DNA of 64,000 nt from Streptomyces armeniacus (GCF_003355155.1 NZ_CP031320.1:7867919-7931918), one strand, 5' to 3'; shown: positions 44,688-53,744, counted from the stretch's first letter. Numbers and translations: made by a program. The notes: generated by a model not told the origin, from the sequence alone.

Positions 44688-45239
44688 TCAGTCGCGCAGG
44701 AGCAGTACGACGCCGGCGGTGACCAGGGCGAGGATCACTGCCCCGATGCCGTGGGTGATGCGGTGCCGGCGGAGGCCGGGCACGAAGTAGTCGGCGGCGT
44801 ACCGGCCGGACCCGGTGAGGGTCACCGCGGCGGCGCCGGCGATGAGCAGCAGCTCGTACTCGACACCGGCCGGGGCGAAGAAGCCGTCGCCCCACTTCAC
44901 GGCGAGCGCGTTGAGCATCGTGCCGAGCACGGCGGCGCCCGCGAGCGGGGTGAGCAGCCCGACGGCCAGCGCGAGCCCGCCGAAGGTCTCGGTCACTCCG
45001 GCGACGAAGGCCATCGTCTCGCCGGCCGGGTAGCCGACGGAGGTGAAGAACTGGCCGGTGCCCTCGAGCCCGGGTCCGTCGAACCAGCCGAACAGCTTCT
45101 GCGACCCGTGCGCGGCCATGATCAGCCCGAGTGCGATACGGAGCAGCAGCAGCCCGAGGTCGGTCGCGTGCGGCGGCTGGGGGCCGGAGTCGGGGGAGTA
45201 CGGCTGGGGAGCGGTGGTGGTGGCGTGGGGGGACGTCAT
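44688..45239 (-). CDS. DoxX family membrane protein
   Basis: Four-helix membrane protein of 183 aa: DLGLLLLRIALGLIMAAHGSQKLFGWFDG is the DoxX signature, followed by MAFVAGVTETFGGLALAVGLLTPLAGAAVLGTML. Often coupled to redox or thiol stress enzymes. It probably shares an operon with the dioxygenase gene that follows (47 bases apart). A MarR regulator is divergent, with two symmetrical operators in between. Confidence 0.93.
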   Translation of the reverse strand: MTSPHATTTAPQPYSPDSGPQPPHATDLGLLLLRIALGLIMAAHGSQKLFGWFDGPGLEGTGQFFTSVGYPAGETMAFVAGVTETFGGLALAVGLLTPLAGAAVLGTMLNALAVKWGDGFFAPAGVEYELLLIAGAAAVTLTGSGRYAADYFVPGLRRHRITHGIGAVILALVTAGVVLLLRD

Positions 45240-45399
45240 GTGGCGGTGCCTCCTACGTCGTTGCGGCTGTGGAAGGTGTGAAAGGTGAGAGGGGTATGGA
45301 AGGTGCGAAAGGCGGGTGATGCGGGGCGGTGCGGACCGTGCGCGAGGTGCGCGTGGCGGCACGCGGATCGAACGCAGATCGTTGGCCCGCACACGCATC

Positions 45400-45451
45400 G
45401 TTCAAATTCGAACTATCTCGGCCGAGCGTAGCGGCTGGTTCGAATTTGAAC
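45400..45451. promoter_or_regulatory. Two inverted MarR-type operators
   Basis: GTTCAAATTCGAAC at 45400-45413 and its exact reverse complement GTTCGAATTTGAAC at 45438-45451. Each is itself nearly palindromic, and both lie between doxX and marR. This spacing suits two MarR dimers on the same face of the DNA. Confidence 0.88.
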
Positions 45452-45470
45452 AACCGCGTAGGATGGCCGT

Positions 45471-45926
45471 ATGACGGAGACCAGGTGGCTGGACGAACGT
45501 GAGATGGCGGCCTGGACGGGCTTTCTGCAGGCGAGCAACCGGGTCGCCCGCCATCTGGAACACCAGCTCAAGGAGGACGCGGGGCTGTCGCACCCGCAGT
45601 ACGAGATCCTCGTGTGGCTCTCCGCCGCGCCCGACGGCGAGATCCGTATGACGGAGCTGGCGGAGCGGCTGATCACCTCGAAGAGCGGGCTGACGTACCA
45701 GGTGGGCCAGTTGGAGAAGCGCGGCCTCGTACGCCGCCGCTCGTGCCCGACCGACGTACGCGGCGTGCTGGCGGTCCTCACCCCCGAGGGACGGCAAGTG
45801 CTGGAGGAGGCGGCGCCCGGCCACGTGGCGGCCGTACGGGAGTCGCTCATCGACGTCCTCGACCGCGACGAGCTGGCCGTGATCGCCGAGGCCCTGGGCC
45901 GGGTCGGCAGCCGTCTGGGCGGCTAG
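45471..45926 (+). CDS. MarR family regulator of the DoxX/DODA genes
   Basis: Winged-helix MarR protein of 151 aa. The HTH reads EIRMTELAERLITSKSGLTYQVGQLEKRGLVRR with the wing RRSCPTDVRGVLAVLTPEG. A single Cys sits in the wing region (RRSCPTD), as in oxidant-sensing MarR proteins. Divergent to doxX and overlooking the paired operators 20-70 bases upstream, so it most likely represses both units. Confidence 0.93.
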   Translation: MTETRWLDEREMAAWTGFLQASNRVARHLEHQLKEDAGLSHPQYEILVWLSAAPDGEIRMTELAERLITSKSGLTYQVGQLEKRGLVRRRSCPTDVRGVLAVLTPEGRQVLEEAAPGHVAAVRESLIDVLDRDELAVIAEALGRVGSRLGG

Positions 45927-45977
45927 CCCGGCCAGGGCGGCCACGGGGTCGGGGTCGGCCGACCGGCCCGGGTGAAG

Positions 45978-46553
45978 CTAACGCGGCACGAAGCGGTCGA
46001 CCAGCAGCGTGAGGCGGTCGGCGGCGTGAGCGGCGGGGAGGCGGCCGCCGCGGGTGAGGGTGACCAGCCCGTGCAGCGTGGCCCAGAACACTTCGGTGAC
46101 CAGCCCCGATGCGCCGCCTTGCGCGTGGCCGGCGAGCGGGCGGTCGATGGCATCGAAGGCGGCGCGCATCGGTGCGGGTGTGTCCTCGTCGGCGAAGAGG
46201 AGGCCGTTGTCGAGGCTGAACATCGCGTCGTACAGGGCCGGGTTGCGCGCGGCGAAGTCGGTGTAGGCGCGGGCGACCGCCGTCACCGCCTGCCGCCCGG
46301 TGGCTCCGTCCGGCGCGGCGGCGCGCAGTGCTTCGGCCAGTTCGGCGAATCCCTCCAGTGCTACCGCCCCGACGATCTCCTTCTTGCCGCGGAAGTGGCT
46401 GTAGAGCACGGGCTGGCTGTACTCGATCTGTTCGGCGAGCCGGCGCGTGGTCACGGCGTCCCAGCCGCGGGCCTCCGCGAGCTCGCGGGCCGTGGCGACG
46501 ATCAGCCTGTGGCGGCTGGCCCGCTCGCGTTCCTTGCGTTCACGTACCGACAT
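45978..46553 (-). CDS. TetR family regulator (WHG-type C-terminal domain)
   Basis: Regulator of 191 aa from ATG 46553: HTH TARELAEARGWDAVTTRRLAEQI and YSQPVLYSHFRGKKEIV. C-terminal ligand domain with VTEVFWATLHGLVTLTRGGRLP, the WHG-like signature. Divergent from a DUF1772 membrane gene; repeated CTAG-containing palindromes lie in the gap. Confidence 0.93.
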   Translation of the reverse strand: MSVRERKERERASRHRLIVATARELAEARGWDAVTTRRLAEQIEYSQPVLYSHFRGKKEIVGAVALEGFAELAEALRAAAPDGATGRQAVTAVARAYTDFAARNPALYDAMFSLDNGLLFADEDTPAPMRAAFDAIDRPLAGHAQGGASGLVTEVFWATLHGLVTLTRGGRLPAAHAADRLTLLVDRFVPR

Positions 46554-46562
46554 GACCCCGAT

Positions 46563-46629
46563 GCTAGCAGTGCTAGACATTATGGCAGTGACACGCCTAG
46601 CATCGAATCAGAATCTAGCGCTGCTAGAT
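46563..46629. promoter_or_regulatory. TetR operator region with CTAGC palindromes
   Basis: GCTAGCAGTGCTAG at 46563-46576, CTAGCATCG near 46597, and a symmetrical ATCTAGC-GCT-GCTAGAT at 46613-46629. These lie between the divergent tetR and DUF1772 genes. CTAG is rare in such GC-rich genomes, so three clustered copies stand out. Confidence 0.85.
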
Positions 46630-46648
46630 CTGACTCTCTGGAGGGGAC

Positions 46649-47095
46649 ATGCAGGACTCACTGGGCGTTGTCACCGTCGTCGTGGTCGGGCTGATGGTGG
46701 GCGTGGAGTTCGCGGTGGCGGTCTTCGTCAATCCGATCCTGGACCGCCTCCCGGACGACGCCACACTCGCGGCGCGCAGCGACGGCGGCCGCGTTCTCGG
46801 CCGGGTCATGCCGGTCTGGTACATCTGTTCGGTCGTCCTGGGCGGGGCGTGGACCGCGATGGCATGGGGCGGCGCGGGCGCGTCACCGGCGGCCGCGGGC
46901 ACGGCGCTGCTCCTGGTGAGCGTGGCGATGTCGCTCGCACTGCTGGTGCCGATCAACTCCCGGGCCATCACATGGACCCCTGACAGCGCCCCCGCCGACT
47001 GGAAGGAGCAGGCGCACCGCTGGGACCGGTACCACTACGTCCGGGTGGCCGTCATCGTCCTGGCCTTCGCCCTCTACGCCGTGGCCCTCGCCTAG
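46649..47095 (+). CDS. DUF1772 membrane protein
   Basis: Membrane protein of 148 aa with four helices: VVTVVVVGLMVGVEFAVAVFVNPIL, VMPVWYICSVVLGGAWTAM, ALLLVSVAMSLALLVPINSR and YVRVAVIVLAFALYAVALA. The loop PINSRAITW is characteristic of DUF1772. Function unknown; regulation by the neighbouring TetR is likely. Confidence 0.9.
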   Translation: MQDSLGVVTVVVVGLMVGVEFAVAVFVNPILDRLPDDATLAARSDGGRVLGRVMPVWYICSVVLGGAWTAMAWGGAGASPAAAGTALLLVSVAMSLALLVPINSRAITWTPDSAPADWKEQAHRWDRYHYVRVAVIVLAFALYAVALA

Positions 47096-47159
47096 TGCGC
47101 GGCGGCCAGCGCTGTCCGCCGGGGCCGCGAGGCCTGGTGTCCGCCGTCATGGTGCGCCC

Positions 47160-47596
47160 ATGAGCAATCAACTCCTGGCTGAAGCACACCGGTTCCTGGA
47201 CTGGGCGCGGGAGCAGGGCGCTCAACTCGACGGCACCGACGAGAGCGTCTGGTACATCCAGGGCGTTCTCGAATCGATGGCGGAGGATCCCGACGAGGAG
47301 CCGTCGCTGCGGGCGGTCAAGTGCCTGGCGTACTCGGTCTGCCTGGCCGAGCTGCTGGCCGATACCTGCCAGGGCGTCCGATGCGTCATCGACGGGGAGG
47401 GCATGAACCTGCGCGATGTGCTCGCCGCGAGGGAGGCGGGGCCGTGCAGTTCACGCTGTCGTGGGTGCAGAACTGCGTCGACGATCCACGGGCTGACAAC
47501 ATCGGCTTCAAGTTCGCCGGGACGCTCAAGGACTTCGGTGAGGAAGCGCGTGCGGCGGACCTGTACCGCGCACTGGACGAAGCACGACGCGTGTAG
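47160..47596 (+). pseudogene. Hypothetical gene with a single-base frameshift
   Basis: The first 95 codons read MSNQLLAEAHRFLDWAREQG to NLRDVLAAREAG in one frame; the rest, AVQFTLSWVQNCVDDPRADN to DLYRALDEARRV and stop, is in another. The break is at about 47438-47445 in GGCGGGGCCG. Adding one G to the run gives REAGAVQFTLSW and a continuous ~145-residue protein. This looks like a missing base in a G-run, either a sequencing error or a fresh mutation. Protein family not recognised. Confidence 0.8.
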
Positions 47597-47756
47597 TGAT
47601 CTCTGCCGGTGAGGGGGAACGGCCGGGCGGCTGAACAGCGTCGTCCGGCTGCGGTGGCGGGGCGGGGGTCCACCGCGTCCGGCGACGCCACCAGGCCGCG
47701 CCCGCACCGCCCCGTACGCCCGCACCCGCCCGTACGACGCCCGCAGAGAGGCCCCG

Positions 47757-48560
47757 ATGACACCCGCAGAGTTCACCGCCGCGCTCCGTGCCCGCCAGCG
47801 GCTGATCGGCTACTGGTCGCTGCTCGACTCGCCGGTCGCCGCCGAGCGTCTGGCCGGTGTCGGCTACGACTACCTCGCCTTCGACGCCCAGCACGGCCTG
47901 TTCGGCTACCAGGGCATGCTGGGCAATCTGCTGGCCACCGACACCAAGGGCAGCACGGCCGTCGGCGTGGTCCGCGTCGAGGCCAACGACCTGACGTACA
48001 TCGGCCGCGCCCTCGACGCGGGCGCCACCGCCGTCATCGTGCCCCTCGTCGACACCGCGCGGGACGCCGCCGACGCCGTCGCCGCCGTGCGCTACCCGCC
48101 GCACGGCCGCCGCTCGTACGGCCCGATGCGGGCCCAGCTCCGCATCGGGCCCGACCCCGCCGACACGCACGAGCAGACCGCCGTCCTCGCGATGATCGAG
48201 ACCGCCGACGGGCTCGCGAACGTCGAGGAGATCTGCGCGGCCCCCGGCCTGGACGGCATCTACGTCGGCCCCTCCGACCTGCGGCTGGCCATCGGCGGCG
48301 GCACGTCCACCGACCCGGCCGTGGCGGAGGCGTTCGAGGCGGCGCTCACCCGTATCCGTACGGCCGCCGCGGACGCCGGCATCGCGGCGGGGATCCACAC
48401 CCCCGACGGCGCGAGCGCCGCACGGCGGCTCGCCGAGGGCTTCACGTTCGCCAGCGTCGCGTGCGACGTGGTCCACCTCCAGCAGGCCGCCGCCGGGCAC
48501 CTGCGGGCAGCGCGGGAACAGGCGGCGCGGGAGCAGCCAGCGCGGGAAGCGGACGCCTGA
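47757..48560 (+). CDS. HpcH/HpaI-type aldolase
   Basis: Class II (metal-dependent) aldolase of the HpcH/HpaI family (267 aa): IGYWSLLDSPVAAERLAGVGYDYLAFDAQHG, then VGVVRVEANDLTYIGRALDAGATAVIVPLV, AMIETADGLANVEEICAAPGLDGIYVGPSDL. The Arg, Gln-His, Glu and Asp of the active site are in these stretches. It splits 2-oxo-acids with a hydroxyl group into pyruvate and an aldehyde. Its stop overlaps the next start (TGATG). The C-terminus has AAREQ repeats. Confidence 0.93.
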   Translation: MTPAEFTAALRARQRLIGYWSLLDSPVAAERLAGVGYDYLAFDAQHGLFGYQGMLGNLLATDTKGSTAVGVVRVEANDLTYIGRALDAGATAVIVPLVDTARDAADAVAAVRYPPHGRRSYGPMRAQLRIGPDPADTHEQTAVLAMIETADGLANVEEICAAPGLDGIYVGPSDLRLAIGGGTSTDPAVAEAFEAALTRIRTAAADAGIAAGIHTPDGASAARRLAEGFTFASVACDVVHLQQAAAGHLRAAREQAAREQPAREADA

Positions 48561-49513
48561 TGGCGACGACGCTGATCACCAGCCCCACGTTCGCCCGCCA
48601 CTCGCGCGACCCGTGGGACGTACTCGTACGGGCGGGCGCCGGGCCGGAGCGCGCCCGCGAGGACGGCGCCCTCCCGTACGGCGAACTCCTCCGCCGCGTC
48701 GGCGGCGCGGACGCGCTGATCGTCGGCATGGAGCAGATCACCGCCGAAATCGTCGAGGCCGCACCGCGGTTGAGGGTCATCGCGAAGCACGGCGTCGGCG
48801 TCGACACGATCGACACGGCCGCCGCCCGCGCACGCGGCATCCCCGTCGTGTACGCGCCGGGGAGCAACTCGCGGGCGGTGGCCGAGTTCACGTTCGGCCT
48901 GATCCTGGACGCCGCGCGGCAGCTGACCGGCTCCCACACGGCGGTCGCGGAGGGCGGCTGGCCGAAGCCGTTCGGGCCCGAACTGCACGGCAGGACGCTG
49001 GGAGTCGTCGGCTTCGGCCGCATCGGCCGCCTGGTGACCGGGTACGGACTGGCCTTCGGCATGCGGCCGCTCGTACACGACCCGCACGTACCGGACCACG
49101 ACATCACCGCCGCCGGCGCCGAACCGCTCACCCTGGACGGGCTGCTCACCCGCTCCGACGTGGTGACGCTGCACCTGCCGGCCGACCCGTACGGGCGCCC
49201 GCTGCTGGACCGCGCCCGGCTGGCGTCGATGCGCCCGTACGCAATGCTCGTCAACGCGGCCCGCGGCGGCCTCGTCGACGAGACGGCGCTGGCCGAACTC
49301 CTGCACGCGGGCCACCTGGGCGCCGCCGCCCTGGACGCCTTCTCCACCGAACCGCTGCCCGCCGCACACCCCCTGCGCACCGCTCCCCGCGCGCTCCTCA
49401 CGTCGCACATCGCCGCCTGCACCCCGGAGGCGAACCGCGCGATGGGCCTCATGGTCGCCGAGGACGTCACCCGCGTCCTCGCCGGCCGCGAGCCGCTCCA
49501 CCAGACCGGCTGA
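48560..49513 (+). CDS. D-2-hydroxyacid dehydrogenase
   Basis: NAD-dependent oxidoreductase of 317 aa, phosphoglycerate-dehydrogenase-like. Rossmann motif VVGFGRIGR, catalytic Arg in NAARGGLVDE, Glu in AALDAFSTEPLP and His in LTSHIAACT. It overlaps the aldolase by one base, so the two are made together; a plausible joint task is oxidising or reducing the hydroxyacid that the aldolase makes or uses. Confidence 0.93.
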   Translation: MATTLITSPTFARHSRDPWDVLVRAGAGPERAREDGALPYGELLRRVGGADALIVGMEQITAEIVEAAPRLRVIAKHGVGVDTIDTAAARARGIPVVYAPGSNSRAVAEFTFGLILDAARQLTGSHTAVAEGGWPKPFGPELHGRTLGVVGFGRIGRLVTGYGLAFGMRPLVHDPHVPDHDITAAGAEPLTLDGLLTRSDVVTLHLPADPYGRPLLDRARLASMRPYAMLVNAARGGLVDETALAELLHAGHLGAAALDAFSTEPLPAAHPLRTAPRALLTSHIAACTPEANRAMGLMVAEDVTRVLAGREPLHQTG

Positions 49514-49604
49514 GGCCACTCCCCACGCCCCGCCGCACCACCGTCCCCCCCGCTCCCGCTTCCCCGTTCCGGCGACGGCGCCGGACGCAACCCAAGGACC
49601 CGCC

Positions 49605-51030
49605 ATGTCCACAGCGACACCCGCCGCGGCACCCGCGCCCGCGCAGGCCGACCCGTACGCCCTGCACCCCGACGACGTACGGGAGGCCCCGGACACGCTG
49701 CCCGGGCGGCTGCGCCATCTCGGCCCCGGCTTCGTCCTCTCGGCCGCCGTCGTCGGCTCCGGCGAACTCATCGTCACCACCTCCCTCGGCGCCAAGGCGG
49801 GCTTCGCCCTGCTCTGGCTCGTGCTCGTCTCCACCGGCGTCAAGGTCTGGGTGCAGATGGAGCTCGCCCGCTGGACGGTGCTCAACGGGCGCCCCGCGCT
49901 GGAGGGCTACCGCGAGGTCGGCCCCCGCATCGGCCGCGCGAGCTGGATCAACTGGCTGTGGATCGGCATGGACTTCGCGAAGATGTTCCAGCGCGGCGGC
50001 ATCATCGGCGGTACGGCGGCCGCCTGCTCGATCCTCTGGCCGATCACCGGCGACGCGCTCAGCGCCTCGTCGCTGAACCTGTGGGCAGTCGTGGTCACGC
50101 TCCTCGCCGTCGCGCTGCTCTACTCCGGCCGGTACGGCGTGATCGAGCGCGTCTGCATGCTGTCCGTCATCGTCTTCACCCTCGCCACGGTCGGCCTGGC
50201 CTTCGGCCTCCCGTTCACGGACTTCGGCTACGGTGCGGGCGAGTTGGGCGACGGGCTGGCGTTCACCGTGCCGGCCGGGACCATGGGGGTCGCGCTCGCG
50301 ATGTTCGGCATCACGGGCATCGGGGCCGACGAGATGACCACGTACACGTACTGGTGCATCGAGAAGGGCTACGCCCGCTGGACCGGCCCCGACGACGGCA
50401 CCGAGGCCCGCGCGCGGCGGGCCGAGGGCTGGCTGAAGGTGATGCGTCTCGACATCTTCGCTGGCTGGGTCGTCTGCACCCTGTGCACGCTGTCGTTCTA
50501 CGTGATCGGCGCGGCCGTGCTGAACCCGCAGGGCCTGGTCCCCGAGGGCAACTCGATGATCACCACGCTGTCCCGCATCTACACCGACACGATGGGCCCG
50601 TGGGCCGAGTACGCGTTCCTCGTCGGCGCCATCGCCGTGCTGTTCTCCACGCTGATCGGCTCGACCGCGAGCGTGCCGCGGCTGTGGGCCAACACCCTCG
50701 GCATCCTCGGGGTGATCGACTGGCGGGACGTCACCGTCCGCCGCCGCACCATCCGCATCCTCACCTGCACGCTGCCCCTGCTGTGGGTGTGCTTCTTCCT
50801 GTTCGTGCAGTCCCCCGTGCTCATGGTGCAGATCGGCGGCGTGGGCGGCGGCGTCTTCCTCCTCGCGGTGGTCGTCGCGGTGTGGCGGCTGCGGAGTACG
50901 GGCATCCCGGAGCGGTTCCGCGCCAATCCGTGGCTGACGGCGGCGCTGGTGGGTCAGCAGCGCGGCGATCCTGTTCCTCGGCGTGTACGGGGTGCTGGAG
51001 ACGCTGGAGCTGGTGCCCTCGGCGGACTGA
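49605..51030 (+). pseudogene. Nramp-like metal/proton transporter with 3' frameshift
   Basis: Membrane protein of about 475 aa with ~11 helices. The helix 1 motif GPGFVLSAAVVGSGELIVTTSLGA replaces the DPGN of true metal Nramps by GSGE, as in the large-cation/unknown-substrate branch. GVALAMFGITGIGADEMTTY corresponds to helix 6. After PWLTAALV the frame must change to give SSAAILFLGVYGVLETLELVPSAD and a stop at 51028-51030. The extra base lies in GGTGGGTCAGC at about 50948. In the uncorrected frame the tail is nonsense. Sequencing error or mutation cannot be separated here. Confidence 0.88.
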
Positions 51031-51204
51031 CCTGCTCCGACCCCGCCGCAGCGCGCCGCCGCTCCCGCAACTGCGGGGGCGGCGGCGGCAGTTGGGGCGC
51101 TACGACGGCCGGGCGGTGTCGTTGACAGCGGGGGCGGCGCCGACAACGATGTCCGGTGCTGTTGCGCGTGCAGACCGCGACCCGCTGCCGGCAGAGGAGA
51201 TCCC

Positions 51205-51963
51205 GTGCGAACGACCCGTACCAGGACGGCCGTTCTGGCCTTTGTCATGGTCATGTTGGCGTGGTGCGGAGCCGCCAGCGCCGGTGCAGGCACCCCGCAG
51301 GCCGCCGAGGGCTACACCGTCACCCTCGTCAACCACACCGGCGAACGCCTCTGGATCGGCAGCGTCGCCGAGCCCGGCTCGGAGAACCTCACCGGGCTGC
51401 CCGTGCTCGACGACGGCCAGCAGGCGACCGTTCCGATTCCGGAGAACGCCGAGGGCAAGTGGTACGGGAAGTTCGTCCCCCGGCAGAAGTGCGGCGGCGA
51501 GGACGGCGACAGCTTCCACTGCAAGGTCGGCGACTGCGGCCCGCACTCGGACCGCTGCGACGTCTACACGCCGCAGCCCGCGAGCTACGCCGAGTTCCAC
51601 TTCGACCGGAACGACCCGCTCGGGCTCTGGTACAACACCAGCTACGTCGACGGGGTCTCCGTGCCCGTCACCGTCGACGCCGACGTCGACCCGATACCCG
51701 AGACCGGCGAGTGCTCCACCGCGGGCTGCCCCGACGACCTGCTGCCCTCCTGCCCCGCCGACAACCTGGTCACGGACCCGGACACGGGCGAGCCGCTGTA
51801 CTGCGACAACCCGGACCCGGACTCGCCCGACACCGAGTACAGCCGGACGATGTCCGAGCTCTGCCCCAAGGCGTACTCGTGGTCCCGCAACGACGAGGTG
51901 CCGGGCAACGACGTCGTACGGAACTGCACCAAGTGCTCGGGCTTCACGGTCACTTTCCACTGA
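51205..51963 (+). CDS. Secreted thaumatin-like protein
   Basis: Protein of 252 aa with a signal peptide (VLAFVMVMLAWCGAASAGAG). The mature part follows the thaumatin fold order: YTVTLVNHTGERLWIGS, WYGKFVPRQKC, VGDCG, YAEFHFD, then the conserved YNTSYVDGVSVPVTV (the YDVSLVDGFNLPV region), GCPDDLLPSCPADNLVTDPD and a closing CPKAYSW with CSGFTVTFH. Eleven Cys are left in the mature chain, fewer than the 16 of plants but like other bacterial forms. Such proteins may act on glucans; role here unknown. Confidence 0.9.
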   Translation: MRTTRTRTAVLAFVMVMLAWCGAASAGAGTPQAAEGYTVTLVNHTGERLWIGSVAEPGSENLTGLPVLDDGQQATVPIPENAEGKWYGKFVPRQKCGGEDGDSFHCKVGDCGPHSDRCDVYTPQPASYAEFHFDRNDPLGLWYNTSYVDGVSVPVTVDADVDPIPETGECSTAGCPDDLLPSCPADNLVTDPDTGEPLYCDNPDPDSPDTEYSRTMSELCPKAYSWSRNDEVPGNDVVRNCTKCSGFTVTFH

Positions 51964-52252
51964 GCCACTGACCCCGAGCCGCTGACCCACCCGAGCCGCT
52001 GACCCCGAGCCGTACGCCGTACGCGCCGCCCCACACCCGTACGTCCCCACCGTCCCCCGCCTCTTATCCACTCCGTACGCCGCACACCGAGCCATGTGGC
52101 GCGCGGCGCCGGCGCGCGCCCCCCAGCGGTCGGCCGGCGGGCGGCGGCTCGCCGCGCGGTTGCCGGGGTCGGCGCCGCGCGGCGTCGCGCGCGCCGGGCG
52201 CTCGGGGCACGCGCCGTGGGCGGTGGGTCGGGGCCGTTCGGGGGCGGCGGGG
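51964..52252. other. No gene seen
   Basis: Extremely GC-rich, with short direct repeats of GAGCCGCTGACC at 51964-52010. Nothing coding is recognised on either strand. Confidence 0.5.
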
Positions 52253-52786
52253 TCACGGGAGCATCCAGTCCAGGACGCCGGACTGCAGGTAGACCAGCAC
52301 GCACATGCATAGCAGCAGGAGCAGGCTCCACTTGATGGCGCCACGGAACAGCTCCGCCTCGCGGCCCACCATGCCGACCGCCGTGGCGGCGATCGTGAGG
52401 TTCTGCGGACTGATCATCTTGCCCACGACGCCGCCGGAGGTGTTGGCGGCGACGAGCAGCGTCGAGTCGAGGTCCGCCTTCTCGGCGGCGGCCTGCTGCA
52501 GCGTGGCGAAGAGGGCGTTGGCGGAGGTGTCGGAGCCGGTCACGGCGGTGCCCAGCCAGCCGAGTACGGGGGACAGGAACGCGAACGCCGCGCCCGTACC
52601 GGCGATCCACTGCCCGATGGTGAGCGTCTGCCCGGACAGGTTCATCACGTACGCGAGGGCGAGCACGGCGGCGACGGTCAGCAGCGCCCAGCGCAGCTTG
52701 CCGAGGGTGGCGGCGAACTCGCGGGCGGCGGCGGCCGGGGACACCCGGTAGGCGGCCGCGACGGGTGTGAGATCGGGTTCGTACAT
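52253..52786 (-). pseudogene. lctP: L-lactate permease with large internal deletion
   Basis: Only 177 codons where LctP has about 550. The first ~10 residues (MYEPDLTPVA) look like a true LctP start, lying just downstream of two LldR-type operators. From AAYRVSPAAAAREF on, the sequence is the true C-terminal third: LALAYVMNLSGQ, GAAFAFLSPVLGWLGTAVTG, SDTSANALFATLQ, NTSGGVVGKMISPQNL. About 1.1 kb of the middle is lacking at about 52755. The 10 helices it should have are absent, so the product could not transport. Either a real deletion or missing sequence. Confidence 0.85.
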
Positions 52787-52807
52787 GCAACCCTCACAAT
52801 GCGTCTT

Positions 52808-52818
52808 TGGTCAGACCA
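52808..52818. promoter_or_regulatory. FadR/LldR-type operator 1
   Basis: TGGTCAGACCA, a near-perfect palindrome of the FadR-subfamily GntR type, about 22 bases upstream of the lctP start codon. Confidence 0.88.
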
Positions 52819-52888
52819 TTCCTTGGTTGAGGGCACACGCTAAACACGGGCCGAAAGCGTGTCCAGACCAGCGAAAGTAAAATGTGCT

Positions 52889-52899
52889 TGGTCAGACCA
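52889..52899. promoter_or_regulatory. FadR/LldR-type operator 2
   Basis: A second TGGTCAGACCA, 81 bases away from the first, on the regulator side. Two identical sites permit looping by a dimeric regulator. Confidence 0.88.
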
Positions 52900-53003
52900 T
52901 TGCCTGGGTACCTCAAGCTAGGATCGTGGCAGGCGGCAACCCGGGGGAGAACACCCCCGTCCGCAGCGATGCGGCAGACAGAGGGGGAAGGGGCGAGCGA
53001 GCG

Positions 53004-53744
53004 ATGGCTGAACCGACCACCACGGCGGCCTGGGAGCCGGTCCCGCGCTCCCGCACCTTCGAACTCGTCCTGGCCAGGATCGAGGAGCAGATCCTGGCCG
53101 GAAACCTCCGCGTCGGCGACCGGCTGCCCCCGGAACGCGAGCTCGTCGAGCTGCTCGGCGTCAGCCGCGCCGCCGTACGGGAGGCGCTGCGCGTGCTGGA
53201 GGCGCAGGGCGTCCTGCGGTCCCGTGTCGGCACCGGACCGGCCTCCGGCAGCGTGATCTCCGCGATGCCCAGTGAGGGCCTCACGCAGTTCCTGCGGCTG
53301 CACATGGCGCTGGCCAACTTCCCGCTCCCCGACGTCGTCGAGGCCCGCGCCACCCTGGAGCGCTCCAGCGCCCGGCTCGCCGCCGAACGCGCCACCGACG
53401 ACGACCTGGCGCGCATGGACGAGCCACTGCGGCGCATGGACGACACCGGCCTGTCCCGCGAGGAGTTCAACGACTGCGACACCGCGTTCCACGTCGCCAT
53501 CGCGGAGGCCGGGGGCAACCGGCTGATGGCCGACATGACCGTCGCCGTCCGCAGCGCCGTACGCACCGCGCTGCTCACCGCGTTCCACAAGCTCGACGAC
53601 TGGGAGGCGGTCTCGGCCCGGCTGCGCGCCGAGCACCACGCCGTCTACGACGCGATCGCCCTGCGCGACACCGAGCGGGCGGGCGACCTCGTCGAGGCCC
53701 ACATCCGCGGCTTCCACCAGCACATCGGCCACCTCCGCGGCTGA
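53004..53744 (+). CDS. FadR-subfamily GntR regulator, probable LldR
   Basis: Regulator of 246 aa. N-terminal GntR winged helix: RLPPERELVELLGVSRAAVREALRVLEAQGVLRSR. C-terminal FCD domain with metal-site residues in FNDCDTAFHVAIAEAGGN, AVRTALL and RLRAEHHAVYDAI (Asp, His, His). Divergent from lctP with two TGGTCAGACCA sites between, the classical set-up of the lactate regulator LldR. The call of lactate is inferred from that context. Confidence 0.9.
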   Translation: MAEPTTTAAWEPVPRSRTFELVLARIEEQILAGNLRVGDRLPPERELVELLGVSRAAVREALRVLEAQGVLRSRVGTGPASGSVISAMPSEGLTQFLRLHMALANFPLPDVVEARATLERSSARLAAERATDDDLARMDEPLRRMDDTGLSREEFNDCDTAFHVAIAEAGGNRLMADMTVAVRSAVRTALLTAFHKLDDWEAVSARLRAEHHAVYDAIALRDTERAGDLVEAHIRGFHQHIGHLRG

